Made by a program: the position numbers and the translations under genes. A stretch of DNA of 14,064 bases from Sphingobacteriaceae bacterium (lineage in GTDB: Bacteria > Bacteroidota > Bacteroidia > Sphingobacteriales > Sphingobacteriaceae): assembly GCA_947460275.1 (NCBI GenBank), contig CANHHZ010000029.1, positions 1-14,064 of the forward strand, written 5' to 3'. The number at the start of each line of letters is the position of its first letter. The stretch's first letter is position 1. The notes beneath the pieces are model-generated. The model was given only the letters and a program-made list of their open reading frames with translations, was not told where the DNA came from and searched no databases. Shown here in pieces: positions 6,613-13,278 of this stretch.

Positions 6613-7427
6613 AAAGAAAGTGCTAAAAGGCTGCTGTAATAATGAAAAGGGAGGTCGTTTATCACTTCTAAGTCGAGCTCATTTTCAAGTGTTAAAAAAC
6701 TAATGTTGCTAAAGTATTTTTGTAAACAATGGTAGTTATTATCCTCTTGGTGAATAATTCCACAGAGTAAAATTTTCGTGTTTTCGCAGTCAATGTTAAG
6801 TTCGTCCATCATCAACAGCAAGAAATAGTTGAGTTCTTCGGAAGTTGAGATTTGATAATTTTGCTGAAATACCAATTTTTCATTTGCTACGTAAATGACT
6901 TGAAATCCATGGTTAGAAAAATCTATGATTAAAGCATTTTCTTTAATGTTTTCGGCTATTTTAACCAAGCCTGCATGGGCTATGTATTTTTTTCCGTCGG
7001 CAAAATAATTTAAACTCGTTTCATCGGCAATTTTGCCTAAGGTAAATAGGTTTACAAACTCGAAATGGTCTTGTTTTTGTGTATATAAATTGTTGGTATG
7101 CGGAGCGATAAAAAACTGGGTATGAATGCCCAAATCATTTTCATTAAACAGCGCATTTGGAACAGAAATGTAATTTTCTGTGAAAAAAGCAAGTTTTATT
7201 TCCTGATAAGGCAAACTCAGGTAATTGTCTATCTTGAGATAACTAGCTAATTTTTGTGCGCCATCGCATTCTTGCTCATCAAAAACAGCAATTACCTTTT
7301 TAGTTGCTTTATTTACAATGGCATATGAAAAACTATCTGCAGCTGCTTTTATCAATAAAGCACAAGATTTTGCCATCATCGCGTCGAATTTTGGATCGAC
7401 CAATAATATATTGTTGTGTTTGTTCAT
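6603..7427 (-). CDS. DUF3822 family protein (Bacteroidota-specific, unknown function)
   Basis: A 274-residue cytosolic protein with no signal peptide or membrane segment. It resembles the DUF3822 family that sits upstream of rsmD in Bacteroidota. I chose the ATG at 7427; an in-frame TTG at 7436 would add only three residues and falls in a promoter-like box. The second half has the strand and turn pattern of an actin/PilM-like (ASKHA) subdomain. ALIIDFSNHGFQVIYV (about 165-180) resembles the phosphate-2 loop strand pair, and KILLCGIIHQ (about 218-227) resembles the adenosine-motif strand with its small-residue turn. This fold suggestion is inference: classic nucleotide-binding Asp/Gly motifs are eroded, so ATP binding is doubtful. 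The gene overlaps rsmD by 10 bp and starts divergently from the RecD-like helicase gene. Confidence 0.85.
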   Translation of the reverse strand: MNKHNNILLVDPKFDAMMAKSCALLIKAAADSFSYAIVNKATKKVIAVFDEQECDGAQKLASYLKIDNYLSLPYQEIKLAFFTENYISVPNALFNENDLGIHTQFFIAPHTNNLYTQKQDHFEFVNLFTLGKIADETSLNYFADGKKYIAHAGLVKIAENIKENALIIDFSNHGFQVIYVANEKLVFQQNYQISTSEELNYFLLLMMDELNIDCENTKILLCGIIHQEDNNYHCLQKYFSNISFLTLENELDLEVINDLPFHYYSSLLALSLCE

Positions 7428-7433
7428 CTTCAG

Positions 7434-7441
7434 CAAAAATA
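7434..7441 (-). promoter_or_regulatory. Candidate -7 promoter box for the DUF3822-rsmD-coaD operon
   Basis: The minus strand reads TATTTTTG, a perfect TAnnTTTG box, 6 bp before the DUF3822 ATG. No TTTG is seen at -33 spacing. The divergent helicase start (7481) has CATCTTTG at 7469-7476, a 7/8 match on the plus strand. Confidence 0.35.
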
Positions 7442-7480
7442 ATTCTTTTTTCTATAAGATTACCATTGCATCTTTGTTAA

Positions 7481-8929
7481 ATGGATAAAGCCAATTTTAT
7501 TGTACAATTGTACCCGTTTTCGCCCACTACCGAACAGTTGGTGTTTTGTACAAAAGCGGCTTCTTTTTTTGCCGATACCACAGCAAAAAAATGTATGGTA
7601 TTGCGGGGTTATGCTGGTACAGGTAAAACAACCTCTATTGCTGCTTTGGTAAAAGCTTTACCACAATTTAAATTAAAGGTAGTGCTTTTGGCTCCAACAG
7701 GAAGGGCAGCAAAGGTAATTAGCAGTTATACGCAAAAACCAGCTTTTACCATTCATAAAAAAATATACCGCAAGCGAAGCGCTGTAGCTACAGAAATGGC
7801 ATTTCAATTGGCGCCAAACCTTGCAGAAAACACTTTATTTATTGTAGATGAGGCTTCGATGATTGCCGATGAATGGAACACGCAAACCGGATCTTCCTTT
7901 TTAAAAGATTTAATCGAATTTGTGTATCAGCCTTCCTCTGCCGGGAAAGATAAAAATTGTGCTTTGTTGTTTGTAGGAGACACCGCCCAGCTACCACCTG
8001 TTGGAAGTTTGGATAGCCCGGCGTTGAATGATACCTATCTTGCCAGTAATTTTGGTTTAAAAGTAAGCTCGGTTGAACTTACAGAGGTGGTGCGACAAGA
8101 AAAAAAATCGGGTATTTTGGCCAATGCTACCATGTTACGTAAGTTGATAAATACCTATACCGAAGATAAAAAAACACTGCCTAGATTTTTGACTAAAGGT
8201 TACAAAGATATTTTTAGTATGACTGGCCTTAAGTTGGTAGAAGGATTAGAATATGCTTACGGTAAGTATGGTACAGAAAATACTTTGGTGGTTTGCAGGT
8301 CCAACAAGTCGGCCAACGTATATAACAACCAAATTAGAGCAAGATTATTGTATAGGGAGGAAGAGTTGAGTGGTGGCGATCAGATTATGGTGGTGCGTAA
8401 TAACTATTTTTGGTTGCCCGAAAACCCAAAAGCATCTTTTATTGCCAATGGAGATATGGCCAAAATTACAAGAGTGCGTAGGGAAGAGGAGCGTTTCGGA
8501 TTGAGGTTTGCAGAAGTAAGTTTAGAGTTTTTAGACTTTCCAGAGTTAGGTGCTATTTCTTGTAAGGTTATTTTAGATACCTTACAAGTAGAAACTCCAA
8601 ATCTTCCTTACGATAAAAGTAAGCAGCTTTTTGAGGGTTTAATGCAAGATTATGACCATTTGAACAGCAAACGCGAAAAAATTCAGGCCATTAAAGAAGA
8701 TCCGTATTACAATGCTTTACAAATAAAATTTGCCTATGCTGTAACTTGCCATAAGGCACAAGGCGGACAATGGGATTCGGTTTTTGTAGACCAAGGTTAT
8801 TTGACCGATGAAATGATAGATATTGACTTTTTACGTTGGTTGTATACCGCAGTAACGCGGACTAAAAAAGAACTTTTTTTGGTTAATTTTTCGCAAAATC
8901 TGTTTGCTACAGCTCAGACAGAAAATTAA
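7481..8929 (+). CDS. RecD-like SF1B DNA helicase (ATP-dependent, AAA/UvrD-C2 type)
   Basis: This is a superfamily 1B helicase related to RecD and Dda, which moves 5'-3' on single-stranded DNA to unwind duplexes. It has 482 residues. Motif I is GYAGTGKTT (43-51), motif Ia LAPTGRAAK (70-78), motif II IVDEAS (121-126) and motif III FVGDTAQLPPVG (164-175). The arginine motif VVRQE lies at 203-207. The C-terminal UvrD-like region has VTCHKAQGGQW (421-431) and YTAVTR (455-460). It lacks the long N-terminal helix-hairpin-helix region of RecD2 and has no nuclease domain, so it is a compact stand-alone helicase rather than RecBCD subunit D. No recB/recC genes lie nearby. A role in repair or recombination is likely but not shown. 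It starts 53 bp from the divergent DUF3822 ATG and ends in a strong hairpin. Confidence 0.92.
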   Translation: MDKANFIVQLYPFSPTTEQLVFCTKAASFFADTTAKKCMVLRGYAGTGKTTSIAALVKALPQFKLKVVLLAPTGRAAKVISSYTQKPAFTIHKKIYRKRSAVATEMAFQLAPNLAENTLFIVDEASMIADEWNTQTGSSFLKDLIEFVYQPSSAGKDKNCALLFVGDTAQLPPVGSLDSPALNDTYLASNFGLKVSSVELTEVVRQEKKSGILANATMLRKLINTYTEDKKTLPRFLTKGYKDIFSMTGLKLVEGLEYAYGKYGTENTLVVCRSNKSANVYNNQIRARLLYREEELSGGDQIMVVRNNYFWLPENPKASFIANGDMAKITRVRREEERFGLRFAEVSLEFLDFPELGAISCKVILDTLQVETPNLPYDKSKQLFEGLMQDYDHLNSKREKIQAIKEDPYYNALQIKFAYAVTCHKAQGGQWDSVFVDQGYLTDEMIDIDFLRWLYTAVTRTKKELFLVNFSQNLFATAQTEN

Positions 8930-8936
8930 GGCAAAC

Positions 8937-8965
8937 AAAAATGCCACTTTTAAAGTGGCATTTTT
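8937..8965. terminator. Bidirectional intrinsic terminator between the helicase and cold-shock genes
   Basis: A 14-bp perfect inverted repeat (8937-8950 and 8952-8965) around a single T has core TGCCACTTT/AAAGTGGCA, with A5 on the left and T5 (T6 to 8966) on the right. The innermost pairs must open to form a loop. It lies between convergent stops at 8929 and 8999. Confidence 0.92.
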
Positions 8966-8998
8966 TGCATCAATAAATAAATAAAATATTTTTACTAC

Positions 8999-9202
8999 TT
9001 ATCCTGTTACTCTTACGTTTTCTGCTTCAGGGCCTTTTTTGCCTTCCTTAACCTCAAACTCCACTTGTTGTCCTTCTTGTAAAGATCTCATTCCTGAAGA
9101 TTGGATTGCAGAATGGTGGCAAAAAATATCTTTACCGCCTTCTTCTGGGGTTATAAAACCAAAGCCTTTTGAATCATTAAACCATTTTACTGTACCTATC
9201 AT
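8999..9202 (-). CDS. Cold-shock domain protein (CspA family)
   Basis: A 67-residue cold-shock protein: an OB-fold beta-barrel that binds single-stranded RNA or DNA and melts RNA secondary structure. The start at 9202 gives the canonical opening MIGTVKWFNDSKGFGFI. An upstream in-frame ATG at 9244 would add 14 residues that are not part of the domain. RNP1 is KGFGFI (12-17) and RNP2 is DIFCHH (25-30), where the usual Val/Phe-type residue at 28 is Cys. Basic and aromatic surface residues W7, F16 and F27 are kept. It is preceded by a 153-bp AT-rich gap after the S1-protein gene and followed by a bidirectional terminator, so it can be transcribed alone from its own promoter or by read-through. Confidence 0.95.
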   Translation of the reverse strand: MIGTVKWFNDSKGFGFITPEEGGKDIFCHHSAIQSSGMRSLQEGQQVEFEVKEGKKGPEAENVRVTG

Positions 9203-9355
9203 ACTTTTTATTATTAAATTAGGAAGTGAAGATAGTGATTTCAATATAAAAGGCTGAATTATTTTTTAAAAAATATATTTTTTAATTTAAAATTAAATTA
9301 AAAAGTGGGTTTTAATGGATAAAAAAGCAATTTTTTAGTGTGAATTAATTTTTAA
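9203..9355. other. AT-rich leader/intergenic region upstream of the cold-shock gene
   Basis: This 153-bp gap contains a 48-bp stretch with no G or C (9257-9304), including the palindrome T6A6 at 9262-9273 and a TTTAATTT/AAATTAAA inverted repeat at 9281-9302. On the minus strand it would form the promoter and 5' leader of the csp gene. I find no TAnnTTTG box and no GC-stabilised terminator after the S1-protein gene. Confidence 0.6.
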
Positions 9356-10201
9356 TTAATCAGCCAAATTATCTATCACAATTTTTATTTCATGATCACT
9401 TACAGTTATCCTTCTTTCTTTGTATAAACCTCCAACGGCCTTTTTAAAAGCACTTTTACTGACTTGAAAACGCTCATATATTTCGTCGGGCGTACTTTTA
9501 TCGCCCAACGCAATTTTTCCGCTATTTTCTCTTAATTCCTTTAAAATTACGTCTTTTGTATCCAAAATATGGCCGTAACCACTTGGTTGTAAGGTTAAGT
9601 CTATTTTTAATTCTACTCTAATTTTTTTAATCCATCCTTTGCGTTTTTGTCCAGGTTCTAGATTTGAAAATAGTTCGTTGTGGTATAGCAAGCCAATGTT
9701 ACGGTTGTTGATGATGGCATTAAAACCTAAATCTGTTTTTTCTGTGATCAATAAATCTACTTCGTCTCCTTCCTCAAAATCAAAATCGTCTTCTTCAATA
9801 AAATTTTCTAACCTAGAAGAGGCCAGCATGCGCTGATTGCTTTCGTCTAAATATAAATAAACGGCATAACTTTCGCCTTTCATCATCATTCTTTTCTGTT
9901 CGCGGGTAGGGACGTAAACATCTTTTCCAATTCCTAAATCCAAATAAGCGCCATCTTCATTTACATCTACCACGGTTAAAAACGCAAAATCATCAACTTC
10001 GGCTAAGGCATGTTGTGTAGTTGCAATGGTGTTACCCTCTTTATTTACAAAAACAAAAACTTTAAGGTTATCGCCTAACTCTGCGTTTTTTGGCACATCT
10101 ATATAAGGTAGCAAAACCTCTCTATCACCGTTTGACAAACTTAAGCCATCACTATTTTTTGCTGTAATTCTTAAATCGTTGTATTTTCCTATTTCAATCA
10201 T
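9356..10201 (-). CDS. CvfB-like S1 RNA-binding protein with C-terminal winged helix
   Basis: A 281-residue cytosolic protein matching the layout of the CvfB/YitL family: tandem S1-like beta-barrels followed by a winged helix. The first S1-like unit is about 1-65 (GKYNDLRITAKNSDGLSLSN), the second about 70-132 with the typical GAYLDLGIGKDVYVP turn (84-98), and the third about 144-205 with GFNAIINNRNIGLLYHNEL (159-177). The winged helix lies at about 215-279, with DEIYERFQVSKSAFKKAVGGLY (239-260) as the recognition-helix region. Characterised relatives bind RNA and affect expression of virulence genes; the role here is unknown. The start at 10201 fits a TAACTTTG promoter box about 40 bp upstream. 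The acidic stretch at 135-149 is a linker between barrels. Confidence 0.88.
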   Translation of the reverse strand: MIEIGKYNDLRITAKNSDGLSLSNGDREVLLPYIDVPKNAELGDNLKVFVFVNKEGNTIATTQHALAEVDDFAFLTVVDVNEDGAYLDLGIGKDVYVPTREQKRMMMKGESYAVYLYLDESNQRMLASSRLENFIEEDDFDFEEGDEVDLLITEKTDLGFNAIINNRNIGLLYHNELFSNLEPGQKRKGWIKKIRVELKIDLTLQPSGYGHILDTKDVILKELRENSGKIALGDKSTPDEIYERFQVSKSAFKKAVGGLYKERRITVSDHEIKIVIDNLAD

Positions 10202-10241
10202 TTTATGGGTGTTAAGCTATTTTCTTCAACAGCTGTTTTGG

Positions 10242-10249
10242 CAAAGTTA
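10242..10249 (-). promoter_or_regulatory. Candidate -7 promoter box for the CvfB-like gene
   Basis: The minus strand reads TAACTTTG, a perfect TAnnTTTG match, 40 bp before the ATG at 10201, giving a plausible leader of about 30-35 nt. A TTTG at the expected -33 distance is not present. Confidence 0.45.
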
Positions 10250-10391
10250 CGCAAATTTTAGGTGGATGATGTTTTTGTGTGCGAGTTTACGCCTAATTTT
10301 GGCCCAAAAATTAGACCTCAGGGTACGCTTGCAGATAGGCTTGGTATTTGTTTTTGAGGAATGATAAGTTAAACAAATCATCAATGGCATA

Positions 10392-10423
10392 AAAAAAGGC
10401 TCAACTTGAGTTGAACCTTTTTT
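10392..10423 (-). terminator. Intrinsic terminator of the surface-protein operon
   Basis: A 14-bp stem (10392-10405 and 10410-10423) with a 4-base loop is flanked by A6 and T6. One position is a C-A mismatch on the plus strand but a G-U pair in the minus-strand RNA. This argues that it works mainly for minus-strand transcripts, that is, for the operon ending at 10530. Confidence 0.8.
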
Positions 10424-10469
10424 ATCACTGAATAAAATTAAACTAACTTAAATTTACCATACATCTAAA

Positions 10470-10487
10470 AAGAGTTTGAAACCTCTT
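10470..10487 (-). terminator. Possible second terminator hairpin after the fibre gene
   Basis: On the minus strand AAGAG-G-TTT, loop C, AAACTCTT forms an 8-bp stem with one bulged G and is followed by TTT. It is weaker than the 10392-10423 hairpin and could be chance. Confidence 0.35.
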
Positions 10488-10494
10488 CAACAAT

Positions 10495-10520
10495 TGCGGT
10501 TGTTAAAAATACCAACCGCA
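10495..10520. repeat. GC-rich hairpin just after the fibre gene stop codon
   Basis: TGCGGTTG (10495-10502) and CAACCGCA (10513-10520) form a perfect 8-bp stem with a 10-base loop, 10 bp after the minus-strand stop codon. No T-tract follows it on either strand, so it is more likely a 3'-end stabiliser or binding site than a terminator by itself. Confidence 0.6.
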
Positions 10521-10529
10521 GGGAGTGTT

Positions 10530-13259
10530 TTAATTTATCGTATAATCAACCTTTAAAAATATTTGATTATACCCATCAACTGCGGCATATAATTTATAAG
10601 ATTTTAGAGGGCTAGGTATTGTAGGCCCATTCCCCATACTGAACATGGTAGCCTCAAAAGTTTCATACACTGATAGAGTTACCCTATCACTCCACGAAAA
10701 TGAACCATTATTCCAAAGACTAATAACGGGTGACCAAGCAGAATAAACACTTGTATTAGCACGATAATTTTGAGTACTTGTTGAACCTCCTAAGTCCCAA
10801 GAACCTGTATTCTTCTGACAAAAAACCATCATATTGTCATTGCCATTTGATCTAACTTCAATAAAACCACCGTTATTGGTGCTGTTATATCTAAATTCAA
10901 AACCACCACAGGAAAGAATAGTATTTGGTGCATCAGCAATTTTACAAATTATTGAATTTGATTCACTTTTAGCACTAACCCAAGTTGCAGCACCACTTCC
11001 ATCAGCAGTTAATACTTGACCATTTGTTCCTGCAGATGTTGGATAGGTTATATTTCCTGTAGTTAAAGCACCGCTGGTTTTAACACTTGAAACACTTGTA
11101 TTTCCTAATTGAATGGTATTTGACGCTGCTACAATTGCACCATTACCGATTGCCGTAGCATTTGTTAAATTACCAGAAGCAACATCTGCACCAGGGCCAA
11201 CCGCAGTATTAAAACGACCTGTAGTATTGGTTCCTAATGCTCCTTGTCCTAAGCCCACACCATAACTTCCAGTGGTATTTCCTGCTAAAGCATCAATACC
11301 AAGTCCTGTATTAAAATTTCCTGTTAGGTTCGAAGCAAGTGATTGTCTACCTAATGCAGTGTTCCCATTTCCTGTTGTATTTGATAACATTGATTCAATA
11401 CCAACTGAAGTGTTTTGGGAACCTGTTGTATTTGAATTTAATGAATTTCCACCTATTGCCGTATTATAATTACCTGAAGTGTTTAAATTTAATGCTTGAA
11501 ATCCATTAGCGGTATTTAACATTCCACTTGTATTTGAATTAAGGGTACTTGAACCGATTGCTGTATTGTTAGATTTATTTCCTAAACCTTTACCAATCGT
11601 TAAACCATTGACATTTAAATCGGAACTAAAAGTTTTATTTCCTGCTACAGTTTGATTGGTGGTTACATCCACAAAATTTGAAGTATTCACTGTAACAGGG
11701 GTACTCCAAGCAACCACACCCGATCCGTTGGTCGAAAGCACTTGTCCTGTTGTACCGTCTGTATTAGGTAATGTAATGGTTCCTGTGGTTAATTTTCCAC
11801 TAGTTTTAACACTTGAAACACTTGTATTTCCTAATTGAATGGTATTGTTGTCAGAAACTATAGCACCAAACCCTAGCGCTGTTGCATTAGAAATAGTTGC
11901 ACCTGCGGTTGTTGTTCTAGCTTGCGCTCCTAAAAAAGTGTTGTTTGATCCTGTTGTTAAAATATCACCCGACCGAGCACCAACACCAACATTATTGTTT
12001 CCAGAAGTACTTATTAAAGATTGGTTACCAATTGCAGTATTATTTGACCCACTAGCTACATTAAACATAGTTTCGGCTCCAATCGAAGTATTTCCTCCTC
12101 CTGTGGTTAAACCTATCATGTTAAAGTAACCAACACCAGTATTGTTATCGAAAGAAGTTCCTCTGTAATCTTTCAAGGCGAGATAGCCTACAGCTGTATT
12201 TCTGGTTCCAGATGCATTGCTTGTACTTAATGCTCCGGCACCAACAGCTGTATTTTGATCATTTTGCCCAGTACCTTTACCAATAGCCAACCCATTTACT
12301 GAAATATCAGCACTAAAGGTTTTTGATCCTGCAACAGTTTGATTGGTGGTCAAATCCACAAATTTTCCTGATGTTGCACTGTTTACAAATGCTGTAGTTG
12401 CTACTTGAGTCGTATTAGTGGTTGAAGCGGCCGTTGGTGCAGTTGGTACTCCAGAAAAAGCGGGTGAAGCAATGTTAGCTTTCAAAGCCACCGAAGCAGC
12501 AGTTGCCAATGCGCTTAAATCTTGATCGCCAGTATTTGATCCGGTGATGGCAGCCAATTTTGTTTTTTCGGCTGTGGTATAATCGTTGGTAGACAAATCT
12601 TTTCCTGTCACCTTATCTACTTTAGTAGCTAAGCCGTTAGTGAGGTCAGCCGTGTTGGCTTTTAAATTTAAGGCTGTTTGTGTTGCTGTGCTCAATGGCT
12701 TTAAGGCATCAGACGTATTGTCGACATTAGACAAGCCCACTTTAGATTTATTAATGCCCATAGCTACTTTAACATCCGTAACTGATCCGTCTGCAAGTTT
12801 TGCAGTGGTAATCGCTCCATCTTTAACATTGGCATCCTCGGCATACAAAGCATAGGGCGAATAGTTTAGTGCTTGTCTGCTAATTTCGGCATAATCGCTA
12901 CAACTACCATTGGTATTTACACCTACCACTAATGTTTTCAATCCTAAGCCCCAGGTTACCGTTGCAAGCGTACTTGCTGTACCCGCAGTTTTGGTTCCAT
13001 TGCCAATGATTAAATTTACCATTCCAAATTGGTCGGTGGTTAGCGTTTGTGTTTCTTGGTATTCTAATTGGCCAGCCGCATTTAAAATTTGGAATGACAT
13101 ACATACACTTTTGTTGGCTAGGGGAGTGCCCACGGCGTTAAATCCTGGCGCAGCTATTTCTTTAGGGTTGATAATTACCGCTTGGTAGCCAATGCCTTTT
13201 TGTTGTGCAAACGCATTTGCACCTAATAAGATGAAGAACGCTAATAATATTTTTTTCAT
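10530..13259 (-). CDS. Secreted repetitive fibre protein with YadA-head-like and phage-tail-fibre-like modules
   Basis: A 909-residue exported protein with a signal peptide at 1-18 (hydrophobic LLAFFILLG, then ANAFA before QQ). An N-terminal domain opening KGIGYQAVI (21-140) is common in Bacteroidota fibre proteins. Next come helical repeats and phage-tail-fibre-like linkers: VDKVTGKDLSTNDYTTAEK (214-232) and SPAFSGVPTAPTAAST (265-280). Two homologous blocks follow, each opening FVD(L/V)TTNQTVAG (300 and 529) and closing IQLGNTSVSSVKTSG (475 and 717). Between these markers lie NTAxG repeats like those of YadA-type trimeric adhesin heads. A unique C-terminal domain (about 765-909) has Cys772, Cys784 and Cys814. 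There is no T9SS sorting domain, YadA membrane anchor or S74 chaperone motif visible, so the mode of surface attachment is open. It starts 19 bp after the barrel gene. Likely an extracellular adhesin or sheath fibre; ligand unknown. Confidence 0.85.
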   Translation of the reverse strand: MKKILLAFFILLGANAFAQQKGIGYQAVIINPKEIAAPGFNAVGTPLANKSVCMSFQILNAAGQLEYQETQTLTTDQFGMVNLIIGNGTKTAGTASTLATVTWGLGLKTLVVGVNTNGSCSDYAEISRQALNYSPYALYAEDANVKDGAITTAKLADGSVTDVKVAMGINKSKVGLSNVDNTSDALKPLSTATQTALNLKANTADLTNGLATKVDKVTGKDLSTNDYTTAEKTKLAAITGSNTGDQDLSALATAASVALKANIASPAFSGVPTAPTAASTTNTTQVATTAFVNSATSGKFVDLTTNQTVAGSKTFSADISVNGLAIGKGTGQNDQNTAVGAGALSTSNASGTRNTAVGYLALKDYRGTSFDNNTGVGYFNMIGLTTGGGNTSIGAETMFNVASGSNNTAIGNQSLISTSGNNNVGVGARSGDILTTGSNNTFLGAQARTTTAGATISNATALGFGAIVSDNNTIQLGNTSVSSVKTSGKLTTGTITLPNTDGTTGQVLSTNGSGVVAWSTPVTVNTSNFVDVTTNQTVAGNKTFSSDLNVNGLTIGKGLGNKSNNTAIGSSTLNSNTSGMLNTANGFQALNLNTSGNYNTAIGGNSLNSNTTGSQNTSVGIESMLSNTTGNGNTALGRQSLASNLTGNFNTGLGIDALAGNTTGSYGVGLGQGALGTNTTGRFNTAVGPGADVASGNLTNATAIGNGAIVAASNTIQLGNTSVSSVKTSGALTTGNITYPTSAGTNGQVLTADGSGAATWVSAKSESNSIICKIADAPNTILSCGGFEFRYNSTNNGGFIEVRSNGNDNMMVFCQKNTGSWDLGGSTSTQNYRANTSVYSAWSPVISLWNNGSFSWSDRVTLSVYETFEATMFSMGNGPTIPSPLKSYKLYAAVDGYNQIFLKVDYTIN
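11077..11120 (-). repeat. 44-bp direct repeat, copy in block B of the fibre gene
   Basis: Identical over 44 bp to 11803-11846, in the same frame, and encodes most of IQLGNTSVSSVKTSG at residues 714-728 approximately. The copies are 726 bp (242 codons) apart. Confidence 0.9.
11160..11567 (-). repeat. Array of eight 17-residue (51-bp) NTAxG repeats within the fibre gene
   Basis: In block B the N of the NTAxG-type motif recurs at residues 565, 582, 599, 616, 633, 650, (667, GVGLG form) and 684, a strict 17-residue period. The unit is roughly NTAxGxxxLxxNTTGxx. It resembles the repeats of trimeric adhesin heads, where each unit is one turn of a beta-roll. Confidence 0.85.
11803..11846 (-). repeat. 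44-bp direct repeat, copy in block A of the fibre gene
   Basis: Identical to 11077-11120. It closes block A of the duplicated region (about residues 472-486), in frame with the second copy. Confidence 0.9.
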
Positions 13260-13278
13260 GTTGTTTAAATGATAGTGA

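Larger units (their letters stand above)
10202..10529. other. Intergenic region between the CvfB-like gene and the fibre-protein gene
   Basis: The 328 bp holds no gene I can support. Nearest the CvfB-like gene is its probable -7 box (10242-10249). An interrupted palindrome lies at 10293-10314 (CTAATTTTGG, a C, then CCAAAAATTAG with one extra base). Nearest the fibre gene are three hairpins (10392-10423, 10470-10487, 10495-10520), described separately. The stretch 10315-10390 shows nothing recognisable. Confidence 0.7.

Noticed and set aside
9203..9244. Upstream start of the cold-shock protein at 9244
   Set aside because: The 14 added residues precede the canonical MIGTVKWF opening of a family that starts at that Met.
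10293..10314. Interrupted palindrome as a terminator
   Set aside because: No T-tract follows on either strand and it is not adjacent to a gene end; it was noted only as part of the intergenic description.
10179..10364. 61-codon plus-strand ORF over the CvfB-like gene start
   Set aside because: It begins antisense to the CvfB-like gene and runs through its promoter; there is no domain or ribosome-binding context.
11160..11567. CRISPR-like array from the regular 51-bp period
   Set aside because: The period is an exact multiple of three, units are divergent at DNA level, and it lies in a continuous coding frame; it is a protein repeat.
11272..12129. Several plus-strand ORFs of 60-96 codons opposite the fibre gene
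   Set aside because: They are antisense shadows of the repetitive Asn/Thr/Gly-rich codons and have Val/Pro-rich translations typical of such shadows.
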